In this document: in pieces, positions 1 through 10,295 of the stretch
Layout: each line of letters opens with the position of its first letter
How positions within the stretch are numbered: position 1 is the first letter of the stretch
NCBI GenBank assembly: GCA_017654935.2
Contig: CM065699.1
Coordinates: forward strand, 49,452,372-49,516,371
Length of the DNA: 64,000 nucleotides
Direction: 5' to 3'
Source: Phymorhynchus buccinoides
Taxonomy: Eukaryota; Mollusca; Gastropoda; Neogastropoda; Raphitomidae
Notes under the pieces: model-generated
What the model was told of the DNA's origin: nothing
Seen by the model: the letters and a program-made list of their open reading frames with translations, nothing else
Database searches by the model: none
Program-made: the position numbers and the translations under genes

Positions 1-96
1 CACAGAAGAATCCCCAATATTACAAATATTCCTCTCTACCTAGGTACGTTCAATGGATATTTTTGGCTGAAAATGCCTGGCGGCGAAAGGGTTAAA
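1..96. repeat. TTAA-type MITE fragment (family G)
   Basis: This partial copy of a dispersed repeat ends in GGCGAAAGGGTTAA. Related copies lie at 5017-5125, 39700-39803, 46240-46484, 51358-51602 and 60415-60525. Complete copies begin TTAACCCTTTCA and end TGAAAGGGTTAA, so they have terminal inverted repeats with a TTAA at each edge, as in piggyBac-type MITEs. The left end is cut by the window edge. Confidence 0.55.
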
Positions 97-108
97 ATAG
101 AGATTTCG

Positions 109-325
109 CAGGGCTCCCAATAGTCCTGCAAAACAAGGGGTCCCAGGGACTCCTTCGCTTACAGTATAGAGGGTCATAGAGGCGGGGTAGAGGGTCCCAG
201 TGCCATTGCAAATGCTAAAAAGAAATTTTCTAGTGCATCCCTGGGACCCCCTGCACATTCTTTTAGAGGGTCCTTGAGAACTTTAGTGCTTCATAGTAGG
301 GGGTCCCTGGGAGTGGGAGTCCTGG
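109..325 (+). mobile_element. hAT-like MITE (family A), copy 1
   Basis: The copy starts CAGGGCTCCCA and has a degraded right end (GGGAGTCCTG). It is one of six copies of a roughly 195-220 bp family that share internal blocks such as AGAGGGTCCCAGTG and CCCCAAATGGGGGTCC. The best copy (44215-44411) has perfect 11-bp inverted ends. No coding capacity. The CAGGG terminus suggests hAT, which is an inference. Confidence 0.65.
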
Positions 326-419
326 GTTTGATTGTATGAATAGGGTTCAACTAATTATGGTTTATTTGTACAAATAGTTCCCCCACCTTCTGAAAGTTCT
401 TTGCTTGTAACTTCCTCTT

Positions 420-1030
420 TCCCCGTGGGGATACCGTGTGTGGGGTTTCTCGCACAAATAGTTCCCCCACCTTCTGAAAGTTCTGTGCTTGTAACTTCCT
501 CTGATCTGTCACTCTCTTTGACTCTGCCTGTTCCCTTTATTTACTCTCATCTACTAACTTTCTGACTTTTTGGCCCATTCTCCTACCTCTTTTTCTAAAA
601 AAAAACTTCCAAATAATTTTTCTCCTTTGAGCTCCTCCGAAATCGGAATATGTTGGCTGTATGCAGCGGGGAGACCACTGAAAACTGAAAACTGGACACA
701 TATGTACCTTACCCATTATGGCCATATGGCATGGGAACACAGAAGAACAAGTAACTTCATCTAATCTGTCACTCTCTTTGACTCTGCCTGTTCCCTTTGC
801 TTACTGTCATCTACTGTCTTTCTGCCTTACCGGTCCATTCTCCTGCCTTTGTTCTAGAAACTCTTACAAAAAAATGTATCCATCTGAAGATGTACATGCT
901 TGGCTTAACTCTTTCTTAGTTAGGCGCACAATGGCGGCATGACGCATCTGCGCTCATATGACAGAAACTCTGTAGCATAACGGCAACATGATGCCTCTCA
1001 TATGATACATTGACAGGAAAATGTCTGAGC
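420..1030 (+). repeat. Dispersed repeat family D, copies 1a and 1b
   Basis: The sequence starts CCCCGTGGGGATACCG and includes AGTTCCCCCACCTTCTG, GTGCTTGTAACTTCCTC and CATGACGCATCTGCGCTCAT. It shares these with 19372-19680, 22596-22911, 26111-26460 and 47472-47790. Here two partial copies are joined head to tail at about 440-760 and 750-1030. Several copies end in GAAGAAGAAG. No Pol III boxes are obvious, so the class is open (SINE or MITE). Confidence 0.55.
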
Positions 1031-1800
1031 TCTAGATTAACTCTTCCAGCACCATGAGTGAATACATTCGCCCAAGACATCACTCTACAGTCCCACCAGG
1101 TCAGGTCAGGTCAGGTAGGACGACTAGGCCTTGCGGCCTCTCAAACATTCATTCTCTTGATTGGGATTTTGGTGTTTTTTTAATTCAGTTGGTAGGTAGG
1201 TATAGGTACAGGTATATTTTTAAATTCGGTTGGCACAGCTGTGACGGTTTTAGTAGACTATCAGTCATACTGGTATTTTAATTAAGGTTTGGGTCTTTGT
1301 CTATGTAACACAGACCTAGTGTCTGCGAAAACTTGTACCTAAACTTAAACCCATTCTTCCTCTAAACTACCACTGACACACCCACACAAAGAAACATTTA
1401 CAGCACATTTATTTACATGAAATAATTATACAAAAAAAAACAACAACAAAAAACCAACAAGCAATAAACAAAAAAAAGAGTAAATAGTAAATGCAATGAT
1501 GATGAGGATGAACACTGCAAGCAAAATATAGACGATTCACACATACACAAATACTTAATAGTAAATAAAAAAAAACGTAAACTCAATGTGGCATTTTTAG
1601 CCAGAAACGCTCTTTAAAAAAACACGTAAATTCCACCACATTTCTTTTAATCTGAAGACATCCTGTCGACGTTTTCGTCTTTGACTTGAGGGGGAAGTGG
1701 GGGTTCAAACGGGAATTGATGAGCGGTGAACCCCAATTTGAAGGAGGCAATCATGACTTCCCAGGGAAGAGTGCACGCGCTCACAAATTACATAGGCCTA
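1031..1800. other. Non-coding spacer
   Basis: No gene is seen. The stretch has a short GGTCA-type run near 1100, A-rich sequence at 1420-1480 and scattered low-complexity DNA. If the metallophosphatase gene runs leftward, this is inside its first intron. Confidence 0.4.
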
Positions 1801-1860
1801 CATACACATACACAAACTACATACATACAGTATACACACATACGGACATGCATCGCACAA

Positions 1861-1904
<44 letters not shown>

Positions 1905-2050
1905 GCACACGCACACACACACACGCACACGCACACACACGCACACACACACATCGCACAATCATACACACACACATACGTACGCACGCATGCACACAAA
2001 CACACGCATACGCGCGTGTGTACACACACACACACGCACACGTGTACATG
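1800..2050. repeat. (CA)n microsatellite
   Basis: A long CA/CGCA/CATA dinucleotide-rich tract. All open frames across it, on both strands, are simple-repeat artefacts (His-Thr or Cys-Val polymers). Confidence 0.95.
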
Positions 2051-2062
2051 GAGATAGGGGTG

Positions 2063-3105
2063 TTATTGGAAAGACTGCTGGAACAGATGGGTTTTCAGGT
2101 TAGTTTTGAACGATGCTAAAGATTGACTATGTCTGACAGCAGAAGGCAATGAATTCCAGAGTTTGACTGCTGATGATGTAAAAGCTCTACCACCGTGCCT
2201 ATCACGTTTAAATTTTTGTATTCGAAAAATCCTATTGTCATTTGCTGAGCGGAGAGATCGAGATGGAACGTAAATTTCAAGAATCTCAGAAGACTGAGAG
2301 GTATTGGGTGCTGTTCCCGATATGATCTGATAGCAGAGACAGGCAGCTTTGTAGTTTATTCTTTGTTGAACGGGTAACCAATGTAACTCATTAAGTAGAG
2401 GTGATGTGTGTTGAAGACGCTTGGCTTTGTAGACCATTCTAGCAGCAGAGTTTTGGAGTTGTTGTAAGGGTTTGAGAAGCGCCTGTGGGCAACTAAGTAG
2501 AAGGGAGTTGCAGTAATCTAATCTAGACAAAATGTATGAACTGACTAGCGTTTTGGTTGCCTCGGTCGTGAGAAAGGGGCGTATAGAGCTGATTCGTCTG
2601 AGTTCGATGTATGCAGCCTATCAGATCTTAGTGATATGATGTTGCATGGAAAGGTCTTCATCCAAGAAAGCGCCAAGGTTGCGAATATGTTCAGAAAATT
2701 TGATGTTGGAATCTCCAAGGGCAATGGTGGAGGGCAGAGAGCTAGAGTCAACAGATGGGGGAAGCACTCTGAGTGCTTCAGTCTTGTCATCGTTTAGTTT
2801 AAGCTTATTGTTTGACATCCATGTTTTCACTTCAGTGACACAGTCTTGAAGAGTGTGAATAAGCTGGTCATGAGCTAGCGGTGAAGCACGATGATTGAGT
2901 TGAGTATCATCGGCATACATTTCATGACGGACAGAGTGTTTCGCTATGAGAGGGTTCAATGGGGTGATATAAAGAATTAACAAAATTGGTCCTAACACGG
3001 AGCCTTGTGGGACACCAAAATCAAGAACTGACTCAGAACCAAGAATGTCAAAAAATACATGGCGCTTAGAAGAGCAAAAAGAACACAAAGACAAAGGATG
3101 CAAAG
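2063..3105 (-). mobile_element. 5'-truncated CR1/L2-like LINE, reverse transcriptase part
   Basis: The minus strand encodes a broken ORF2. The first piece (about 3090-2621) has the RT motifs GVPQGSVLGPI and MYADDTQL, then NNKLKLNDDKTE and the FLGAFLD-like block. After a frameshift near 2600 the C-terminal block follows (2530-2063): SRLDYCNSLL, LQNSAARM, LHWLPVQQRI and a final WNSLP motif. These are typical of CR1/L2/Rex-type elements. The 5' end is missing, and the copy is dead because of frameshifts. It lies in the same orientation as the metallophosphatase exon, starting within about 20-40 bp of its splice donor. Confidence 0.85.
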
Positions 3106-3119
3106 AAGAAAATACTTAC

Positions 3120-3282
3120 TTAACGAGGGATTCAGGGCATCGCCACTGAACAAGACCAAAGGGTTGAGGTCGCTGCACGATTTGACGTACGCAGCCAGAC
3201 GAGCAGCGCCCCCTTTTGGCTCATCGGGCTGACCTTCGATGTTGTATACGTCATTGAAATGGACGATGGTCAGGGCCGCCAT
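3120..3282 (-). CDS. Metallophosphatase/5'-nucleotidase-like protein, first coding exon (partial)
   Basis: The exon begins ATG GCG GCC at 3282 and encodes 54 residues. Two metallophosphoesterase metal-binding motifs are visible: HFNDVYNIE near residues 8-16 and LFSGDALNPS near residues 43-52. It ends in phase 1 (TTA A) at a strong donor, GTAAGT (3119 down). The family is the calcineurin-like phosphoesterases of the UshA/5'-nucleotidase type. Similar invertebrate proteins are often labelled mannosylglucosyl-3-phosphoglycerate phosphatase-like, and they hydrolyse phosphate monoesters with two metal ions. The second exon was not found, so the gene continues beyond the left edge. The ATG sits within AATATGGCGGCC, a YY1-like element typical of promoters close to the start codon. 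Exact substrate unknown. Confidence 0.75.
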
Positions 3283-4160
3283 ATTGTCGCATGTCCGAGA
3301 TCCCTTTTCAATAAATGGTCGTCAGTGGCCGGATTCTCTTGCACAGTAGCCAAGACTGCAAATACATAAAAACAAAATTGATCACAATAGATGTAGTTTC
3401 CTTACCCCCACCGAAATGTTCTCATTGAAATTTTTTGGGGAAAAAAGAAACAACATTTGGGCTTCTTCTTCTTCTTTCTCTCAACATCCTATGTCATCCC
3501 ATTGACGGTTATGATGCATTACAAACGGGGGGTTCCGGTATAAAAATTAATCTATAGGGAGTAAGCGCTGCCCAGAAGATCAGCTCCAGGTGGAAGGCTG
3601 TTCCACTCACACACAGCCTCGGGGAAGAAATAAAACAATAAAGGAGTGGAATGAACTACCAACAGCAGCAGTGGAAGCAAAAAACCAGAGTGTTTCACAG
3701 CCAGGGTCTGGGAGCATCTGCTTGGACACCCGCCCGCTGCCACCTCCATCTCCGTTGATCCCATTCTGGGGTCAACGGACTAACTATCTGACAACCACCT
3801 TCTCTCTCTCTCTCTCTCTCAATAATTTATTTTCTGGCCTAATTGAGGCCCTTTCTTCCGGCAAGAGTGGTTGAGCCTCCCCGGTTCCATGGCAAAATAA
3901 TCAACGTGATGATTGAGGCCACGCTCAGCAAAGAAGAAGAAACTTCCTGTAATTTGTTTTTGTTGCCGGAAGAAATTTAATATTATATTGGGACTTGCTC
4001 AGGTACCGTATTTTCCGGTCTAAAGCGCACCCTTGTACCGTTAACCCTTTCACGGCCAAAGTCGCATTTTAGCACCACAGTGATTTAACACCTATGTCAC
4101 TAAAAGGCATCAAATTGGGGTCTATTATCCAAAGACCCGAGTGTCTCAGTTTCGGGAAGT
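3283..4160. other. Upstream spacer with LINE remnants
   Basis: No gene is seen. The part at about 3550-3780 encodes a LINE-like C-terminal scrap (EWNELPTAAVEAKN on plus) and resembles 12846-12910. A (TC)n run lies at 3800-3820. A MITE scrap with CCGTATTTTCCGG is at 4005-4036, followed by a family G end at about 4043. Confidence 0.45.
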
Positions 4161-5015
4161 AAGGATAGACCTTATTTGCGTATTGCATCCATTCAGCCTT
4201 TTCTTTCAGCTAACGCATGCAAGCGCCTCGTTGCAGCTTTTATTTCTTCACGTTTAGATTTCTGCAATTCCATTCTGTTTGGCCTTCCTACAGAAGAAAA
4301 TACTCGCCTACAGCGAGTTCAAAACAGTGCAGCCCGCCTCATACTGTGTAAGCGCAAGCGTGATCACGTCATGCCACTTCTGAAGGAGCTCCATTGGCTC
4401 CCTGTGCAGTCCCGCCTTCAGTATAAGCAGGCTGTCCTATCCTTCCGTCACTTTGAACAGACCCTTCCGCCTTACCTCTCCAGTGCTCTTCATACCTACA
4501 CTCCTTCCCGCTCACTCAGGTCCTCAAACACAAAACTTCTGAAAGTTCCAAAAACAAATCTAAAATCATTTGGTGACCGCAGTTTCAGTTTCAGTGCCCC
4601 TGCTGTTTGGAATTCCCTCCCAGTCGATCTCCGCCATGAACCAACTATATCTACTTTCAAAGCTATCCATCCCACCGGCACACACGGCCTACTCGTACCG
4701 AATAGTGGAATGGGCTTTAACGTGCGCGCAAGATCTTGTGCGTGCGTTCGCACACGGGACCTCGGTTTTAGGTCTCATCCGAAGGACCAGGAAATAGGAG
4801 TAAAGTATCTTTCCCAAGGATACAACACCGTCACCAGCCGGGTTCGAACCCACCACACCCGCAAACCTGTTGGATTACGAGCGGCGACTCTAACCAACCG
4901 GCCACGGCGCCTATGTCTTGTGTGACTGCGAGTGTATCAGTGAATGGAAGCGCCTTGAGTGTAAAATAATTATAGAAAGGCGATATAGAAATGCTATCAA
5001 TTATTATTATTTTAT
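4160..5015 (+). mobile_element. CR1/L2-like LINE 3' end, interrupted by a SINE
   Basis: The plus strand encodes the C-terminal part of a LINE ORF2, with SRLDFCNSIL, LQRVQNSAARL, LKELHWLPVQSRLQYK and VWNSLPVDLRH, open from 4176 to about 4660. A tRNA-derived SINE (4660-4915) then breaks the frame. The LINE 3' tail resumes at about 4915 and ends in a TATTATTATT repeat near 5010. The 5' end is truncated, and nothing here is functional. Confidence 0.85.
4660..4915 (-). mobile_element. tRNA-derived SINE (family S2), copy 1
   Basis: On minus, the right end reads as a tRNA-like head: an A-box-like GGTTGGTTAGAGTC, then a B box GGGTTCGAACCC (near 4850). The body contains ACCGAATAGTGGAATGGGCT and CTCATCCGAAGGAC on plus. 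It is shared with 18955-19275, 24115-24530 and 50910-51335. It is inserted inside the LINE 3' end, so it is younger than that LINE. Confidence 0.85.
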
Positions 5016-5016
5016 T

Positions 5017-5125
5017 ATGTCACAGAAGAATCCCCAATACTGCAGATGGAGTTTGTTCTCTACCTTGGCAGGTAAATTTCATGGCAATTTTGGGCTGAAA
5101 TATGGCTGGCGGTGAAAGGGTTAAA
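5017..5125 (+). repeat. Family G repeat, partial
   Basis: It matches 1-96 closely (CACAGAAGAATCCCCAATA, then TGGCGGTGAAAGGGTTAA). It directly abuts the LINE tail. Confidence 0.55.
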
Positions 5126-5506
5126 CCTGTCAATCACTATCACAACATCAGTCATGGTTCTTGAACTTCTTTAGACTAGAGTCAGTAGAGTCACTAGTGA
5201 AGACTGAAGTTCTTGTAGACTTGTGAGTTGTGTTCTTCCTCAGTTCCTGGATAATCCGATACTGGGTAGCAAGTTTTCTTAAGCTACAGTTTTTACCAAA
5301 GACTTTTTTGTTGCTCCTTAAAATCTGATTAAGACGTAGGATATAATATTAACCAAAGTAACCCAATAAATCGAACTGAAAGTTGAATAGGAAACTTTGC
5401 GCTTACTCACTGTTCAGAAACTACTGTAAACAAACACTTGGGGCTTGTACGGTTGCTTCCCTTGAGGATGTTTCAGCGGAGTTACCTTTCCTTTCCACCG
5501 CACTTC

Positions 5507-5535
5507 CTTTTCCGGCGAGAACGTAACAGAAAGAG
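5507..5535 (+). promoter_or_regulatory. Candidate TOP-type first exon and promoter (RPL13?)
   Basis: A pyrimidine-rich block (CTTTCCTTTCCACCG, CTTCCTTTTCCGGCG) leads into a short sequence ending AACAGAAAGAG followed by GTGAGGG, a good donor. Ribosomal protein genes usually start transcription at a 5'-terminal oligopyrimidine tract with a very short first exon. The RPL13 start codon at 10296 lies only 5 nt after an acceptor (CTCCTCCCAG), so a non-coding exon must exist upstream. Joining the two introduces no upstream ATG. The first intron would be about 4.75 kb. This assignment is inferred. Confidence 0.4.
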
Positions 5536-5559
5536 GTGAGGGCACGAGTTTTTGTTTTA

Positions 5560-7096
5560 GAATCCATGCAATCTCTTCTAATTTCTCAGACCTTTCACAC
5601 GTTTAGGCTCTTTTCCACATACTTTTAAACACTTTGTGTATGAATTATACCCTTTAGGCGTTGTGTGCCTCTTGATGAACATTTTTTTGTAGATCAAAAC
5701 ACGCACATCAAGTCGATGTCCAGTTTCTTTCCAGTCCTATTTCTTGTTCAAGTTGTTGCCTTTTCTTCTTCGTTTGATCTTCCACCTTCATCGTACTGAA
5801 GATTTATCTACAGCTCTAAAAAATTCTTTATGTGAGCACACACTAACACGTGACACAGGCCTACATAGATTCGTCAAAAGTGAAATATTTGGTTGTGACT
5901 TTAAAAAAGTTAAACCTCTCAACTCTTGTCTCTGGTATGATATTCTCTGAAGTAAAAGTTGCTATGCTTTAGAATAAATGTTCCACATATTTTCTGGCTA
6001 GGGATTTCCTAATAGTAATACACAATATTCTTTTGTACAAAACGGGAAAACCATCAAGATGATGGTGGTTGTCCAATGATAGAAAGTAGGCACCGGCACC
6101 GAAAACTTTTATCTAGGAATTCAGGTTTGGTAAATAGCTCATTAAAAAGCACTTTTATAAATAGGAAGAACACAAAAAAAATGAAGACTCTTATCTTAAA
6201 CGGTTTTGAAGATACAGCTGTTTGAAGTTGACGTTTTGCGTCATTATGCGAAAATCTTAAATTTCCCTCAAGTTTAGAGATCTACAAAACCCCAAATATG
6301 ACTTACAGCAATATTTTTTAAGCATAGTTCAAATCTGTATAGCATATATATTGCAAAAACTCACAAAGAGTATTCCTGCCATAAAAAGTATTTTTGTGAC
6401 GGAGCTTCAAACTTGGCAAAAATACCAATTTCTTACGTCAGAAACGAGACGATGAGGCATTTTTGGAACATCACCACACATAAAGTATTCCTTGTATACC
6501 CCTGAAAACATATTTCTGAGGTGTCTACAACATGGTTAATGGGCTTATTTTTTTCTAGGCAGCTCACTTGACATATAAATGTTTGGCTTGGCCTCAAAGT
6601 ATGGTCATCAGCTAAAAACACCCAACGGAAAATCAAGGGGAGACACCCAGTATGACACTTTGAACACCTGTAACTCAAAAACTATGCATCAGATTCCTTT
6701 CAAATGTTGCATGGTTGTTTAAAACATAATAGCAAACAACATGTCAAAAACCCACTCTAAACAATCAGCAAATAAGAAAATTTATGCAGATTTGTATGCT
6801 AAAAAATAGACAAATATGCACCATGAGTGATCTGAAAAAACTTTCAAATCTTTATTAATTAAGCATGAAATATGTGCTTTAAGTTGTATTTGATTGATAT
6901 TGTGATATCTTACTGTATGTAAAATTGTAATTAACTATTAAAGCATTATCAACCAGTATAATCAGAATATAAAATAAACAAAATGTGAAAAAGACCGTAC
7001 AGAGTGCCGAGAAATGCAACTTTCAAGAAAATTTCCTTCTGTACTGTTAAGTTACATAAAATGTTTCATACTGTAACATCTATCTGACCATAATTA
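5560..7096. other. AT-rich non-coding stretch
   Basis: No conserved coding signal or recognised repeat was seen. Short open frames here lack codon structure. The stretch would lie in the proposed RPL13 first intron. Confidence 0.35.
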
Positions 7097-7539
7097 ATGA
7101 AAAGTTTAACCAATAAAGTATTGTCAATCATTGAATCAGTCTATTCAGAATGTAATTTAATAAAATGGGGGGGGAGGGCACATCTTCACCTTTACCTGAA
7201 AATTGTATGCATACATGTCTCTTTGTATTGCAAGTGCTTGAAGGTGAACGAGTCGAGTGCTTTTTTTTTCAGTCAAGGCCAGATTTTGGAGAATATTTGG
7301 TTAACGGAACCCCTGAGTGTTACAATTGCATATTTGGCTTTTAGAGTATGTTCATTTATCAATGAATATCAACTTGAGATTGTTTAAGCAATTGTTTTAT
7401 TTATTAACTATAACATGTTTGCATAAACTTTTTTTGCAACCTAGTAATAGTATAACATATCTGGTTGGTGGTTACAATATGAGGGGTTTGTTTGTGCTTT
7501 CAAGTGCTTTTATACTAATGTGCAAATGTATGTGTGACA

Positions 7540-7830
7540 CTGACAGTGTGTCACATGTTTGTCACAACAGTCTGCCTGTCTCACTGTGTATGCATACTTC
7601 GTGTGTGTGTGTGTGTGTCACTGTGTGTGTGTGATGTTTGTGTGCACATGTGTGACAGTGTGTCACATGTTTGTCACAACAGTCTGCCTGTCTCATTGTG
7701 TATGCATACTTCTAGTGTGTGTGTGTGTGTGTGTCACTGTGTGTATGTGTGTGTATGTGTGCATGCACATGTGTGTCACGTTTGTCACAACAGTCTGCCT
7801 GTCTCACAATGTATGTATACTTCTTATTCG
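7540..7830 (+). repeat. Compound minisatellite with (GT)n, about three units of 110-125 bp
   Basis: Three copies of TTTGTCACAACAGTCTGCCT (starting at about 7557, 7669 and 7780) alternate with (GT)n and CACTGTGTGT blocks. Overlapping Cys/Val-rich frames are artefacts. Confidence 0.85.
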
Positions 7831-7834
7831 TCTT

Positions 7835-8005
7835 CTTGACTGTACGTGGCCACAATCAACACTTTGATTATTATGCCATGGAACTGGGGAGGTTCAAGAC
7901 CACTTTTGCCCGAAGAAAGGCTCAATGCCTGAGAAGAAATAAACAACAGAGAGAGCACAGATACGAGAACTTCGTTTGTGTGTGTGTGTGTGTGTGTGTC
8001 TTTTT
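7835..8005. repeat. Repeat module shared with 12530-12640, plus (GT)n
   Basis: The block GTGGCCACAATCAACACTTT and the following roughly 100 bp recur at 12535-12640. It ends in a short (GT)n at 7975-8000. Confidence 0.55.
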
Positions 8006-8009
8006 AATT

Positions 8010-9455
8010 AAGATTCATTGAAGTTGAATACTTTTTTCATGAAACTATTTATAAGCATCAAAATGAGTAAAGGAAAGAAAAAAGGCAACATAGCCTGTTC
8101 CATATACTGATTTGAAAGTGATTTGTAAAATAAAAATAAACAGTACATCGATAATGACAAAATAAAACTTTGTCCGAAATACAAGCAATTCTTCAAATTC
8201 TTCTAAACACGTGATTTTAATGATCAAAATCAGTTTTCGGTGTTAAAAATGATACTCGTAAGCCTAATCGAGAGCAGACGACAAAGCGTCGAACACGATT
8301 CTTCACTTCCGGTCTTTCGTTAGCGTGTCTCATCGTCCGATTTTCTTGCAATCACGGACCAAATAGAGCTAAAAACTATCAATGATTGCAAAGTTAAAAT
8401 TAATATGTGTTCAACTTGAGATGTAAATACTTTTCACTGAATATAATAGCTCCGAAAAAAATACAATTGCAAAACAATCGGTCACCGAGTCCGTGATGTC
8501 AACACTGCAAAAGTTGTTCCTAGTCTGTTCACGAATCGTGAAATCGTAGCTGTACTAGGACTTATAAAGTAATATAAAGTACATAATTTGATTCCAAAAG
8601 GATTCTAGTTTAATTACCTATCAGCATTTGCCCAAGTAACCCTTGATTTCGATGAGAAAAGTGTTCGAAGCATTGTCAAGATCATCGGACGAACTCGAAG
8701 TGGCCGCCATTGTAAGTCAGTCACAGGTCGAAGTAGGTCAGATATGTAAGCGTTGTTTTCATTGGCTTGCGCTTCGTCAGGCCAGCTCGTAGTGCTTAAT
8801 CTCTACAACCATTAGATTCAGCAAAAAACGATCTTTCCATCACTATGAGGTAAGGGTAGGTTTATTTAAACCAAATCGGAGAATTATCGGCTCAAAGTTA
8901 TCTCATATTTTGCAAGTGTAATTAATAATCTTTGCTGGATTGGCTTAAAAAAAATAAAGTATGGAGGTTAAAGGGGCGGCCTTTAACCTCTTATTTCACC
9001 TCATTTGCATACTGTGAATGGAATTTTCCATGCTGAAAGAGCCAGTCAAAACGAGCGACCCTCCAACTTTCTCAAATTCGGCCATGGCGGCTTTGCAATA
9101 CGGGAAGCTGATCGCGGTTTACAGTATGTTTTTTACAAAACAAATACACTCTCACAGTCTCACTCAACACACAAATTACACCACGGATGAATAAATGGAA
9201 GATCAATGTTTATTTTCATCGTTGTTTCAACAAAATTATTCACCTTTTTCATACAGAAATCACAAGTGAAAGATAGTCATTTTTCAGGCTAAAACTGACT
9301 TTCCCGTAGGCGATTACTATACAGCGCCTCTACCTATAGAAAGTAAGAAACGGCTATCCAGTATCCGCAGGACTCCTTTTGTTTTTTGTTCAAGTTATGA
9401 ACTCACTGTTACTCCTATCCCTTTCTCCAGGTCGGGATAGCGATAGGGTTAGAAT
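8010..9455. other. Non-coding stretch with promoter-like motifs
   Basis: No gene is seen. ETS-like ACTTCCGG at about 8305, YY1-like GGCCGCCATT at about 8702 and a strong donor-like ATGAGGTAAGGG at about 8845 are present. The last is a poorer RPL13 first-exon candidate than 5507, because its ATG would open an overlapping out-of-frame uORF. Confidence 0.3.
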
Positions 9456-9458
9456 ACG

Positions 9459-10105
9459 CAGGGCTCCCAATCATCCTGCAAAACAAGAGGTTCACTTTTT
9501 AGCTACTTTTTAATCCGTAATTTTATGTTTTGAGACCTCCTATTACGCTATTACGGTCGGCAACAACAAAATCTGCATTTCCGCTGAACGAGTGCGAGAA
9601 AAAAAGAAGAAGAAATCAAAAGAAGGCATGGCGTTTGAGCCGTACTCGCTACTCTTTCATCTGCTATCAAAGGTATCACTTCGAGTGATGTCCCTTGAAT
9701 GAATACTTCCAGTTTATTTCTCCATGCCGCCATTTTTCTAGGTACGAAGTGCAAAATTTCGTCAGTTGTCGAAGTTGGGTTTGGATGGGAAGTTGCAGCA
9801 TGCGTGTACGCCCCTCCCTTCCCCCCCTGAACAAAAGGTGAAAAATTCTGGTGAAAGGATTTCTCGGACAGCAAAATTATGGACAGATGCCTGAAATTAC
9901 TGTTTTCAGAGCTTGGGATTACTGACAGTAAAGATTTGGGGTAAACAGGTCTGTCCTAGAGGCAGGATAGAGGGTCCCAGTGGCATTGTGAATGCTAAAA
10001 AGAAATGTTCTAGTGCATCCATGGGACCCGACCCCCTGCACATTCTTTTAGAGGGTCCTTTAGATTTTAGCACTTCATAGATCCCCAAATGGGGGTCCCT
10101 TATAC
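9459..10105 (+). mobile_element. hAT-like MITE (family A), copy 2, split by another insertion
   Basis: The left end CAGGGCTCCCA through AAAACAAGAGG (9459-9494) and the remainder (about 9950-10105, AGAGGGTCCCAGTGGCATTG onward) are separated by about 455 bp. The inserted piece ends GGGGTAAACAGGTCTG, the same terminus as the element at 15656-16222, so a second DNA transposon probably landed here. Confidence 0.6.
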
Positions 10106-10295
10106 GGGTTAATACAAAATGAAAAAGAAATCGAGAGAAAATTGCTGTTGTCGTTATCCAATGAAATTGCAACTAGCTGACATGGACTAAGAACTAAGAA
10201 GGTCCACTCTTGACCAGACTGCTCATGTACATAGCGCTGCTTCAAGTTCACCTGAATTTCTACTCACAGTGCTTTCTCTTCTCCTCCCAGCAGCC

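Noticed and set aside
1686..2103. His/Thr-rich and Cys/Val-rich open frames
   Set aside because: Pure (CA)n/(GT)n microsatellite; the same applies at 7534-8021, 24822-25068 and 26529-26967.
8845..8860. ATGAGGTAAGGG as RPL13 exon 1
   Set aside because: Splicing to 10291 would create an upstream ATG overlapping the RPL13 start out of frame; 5507-5535 fits better.
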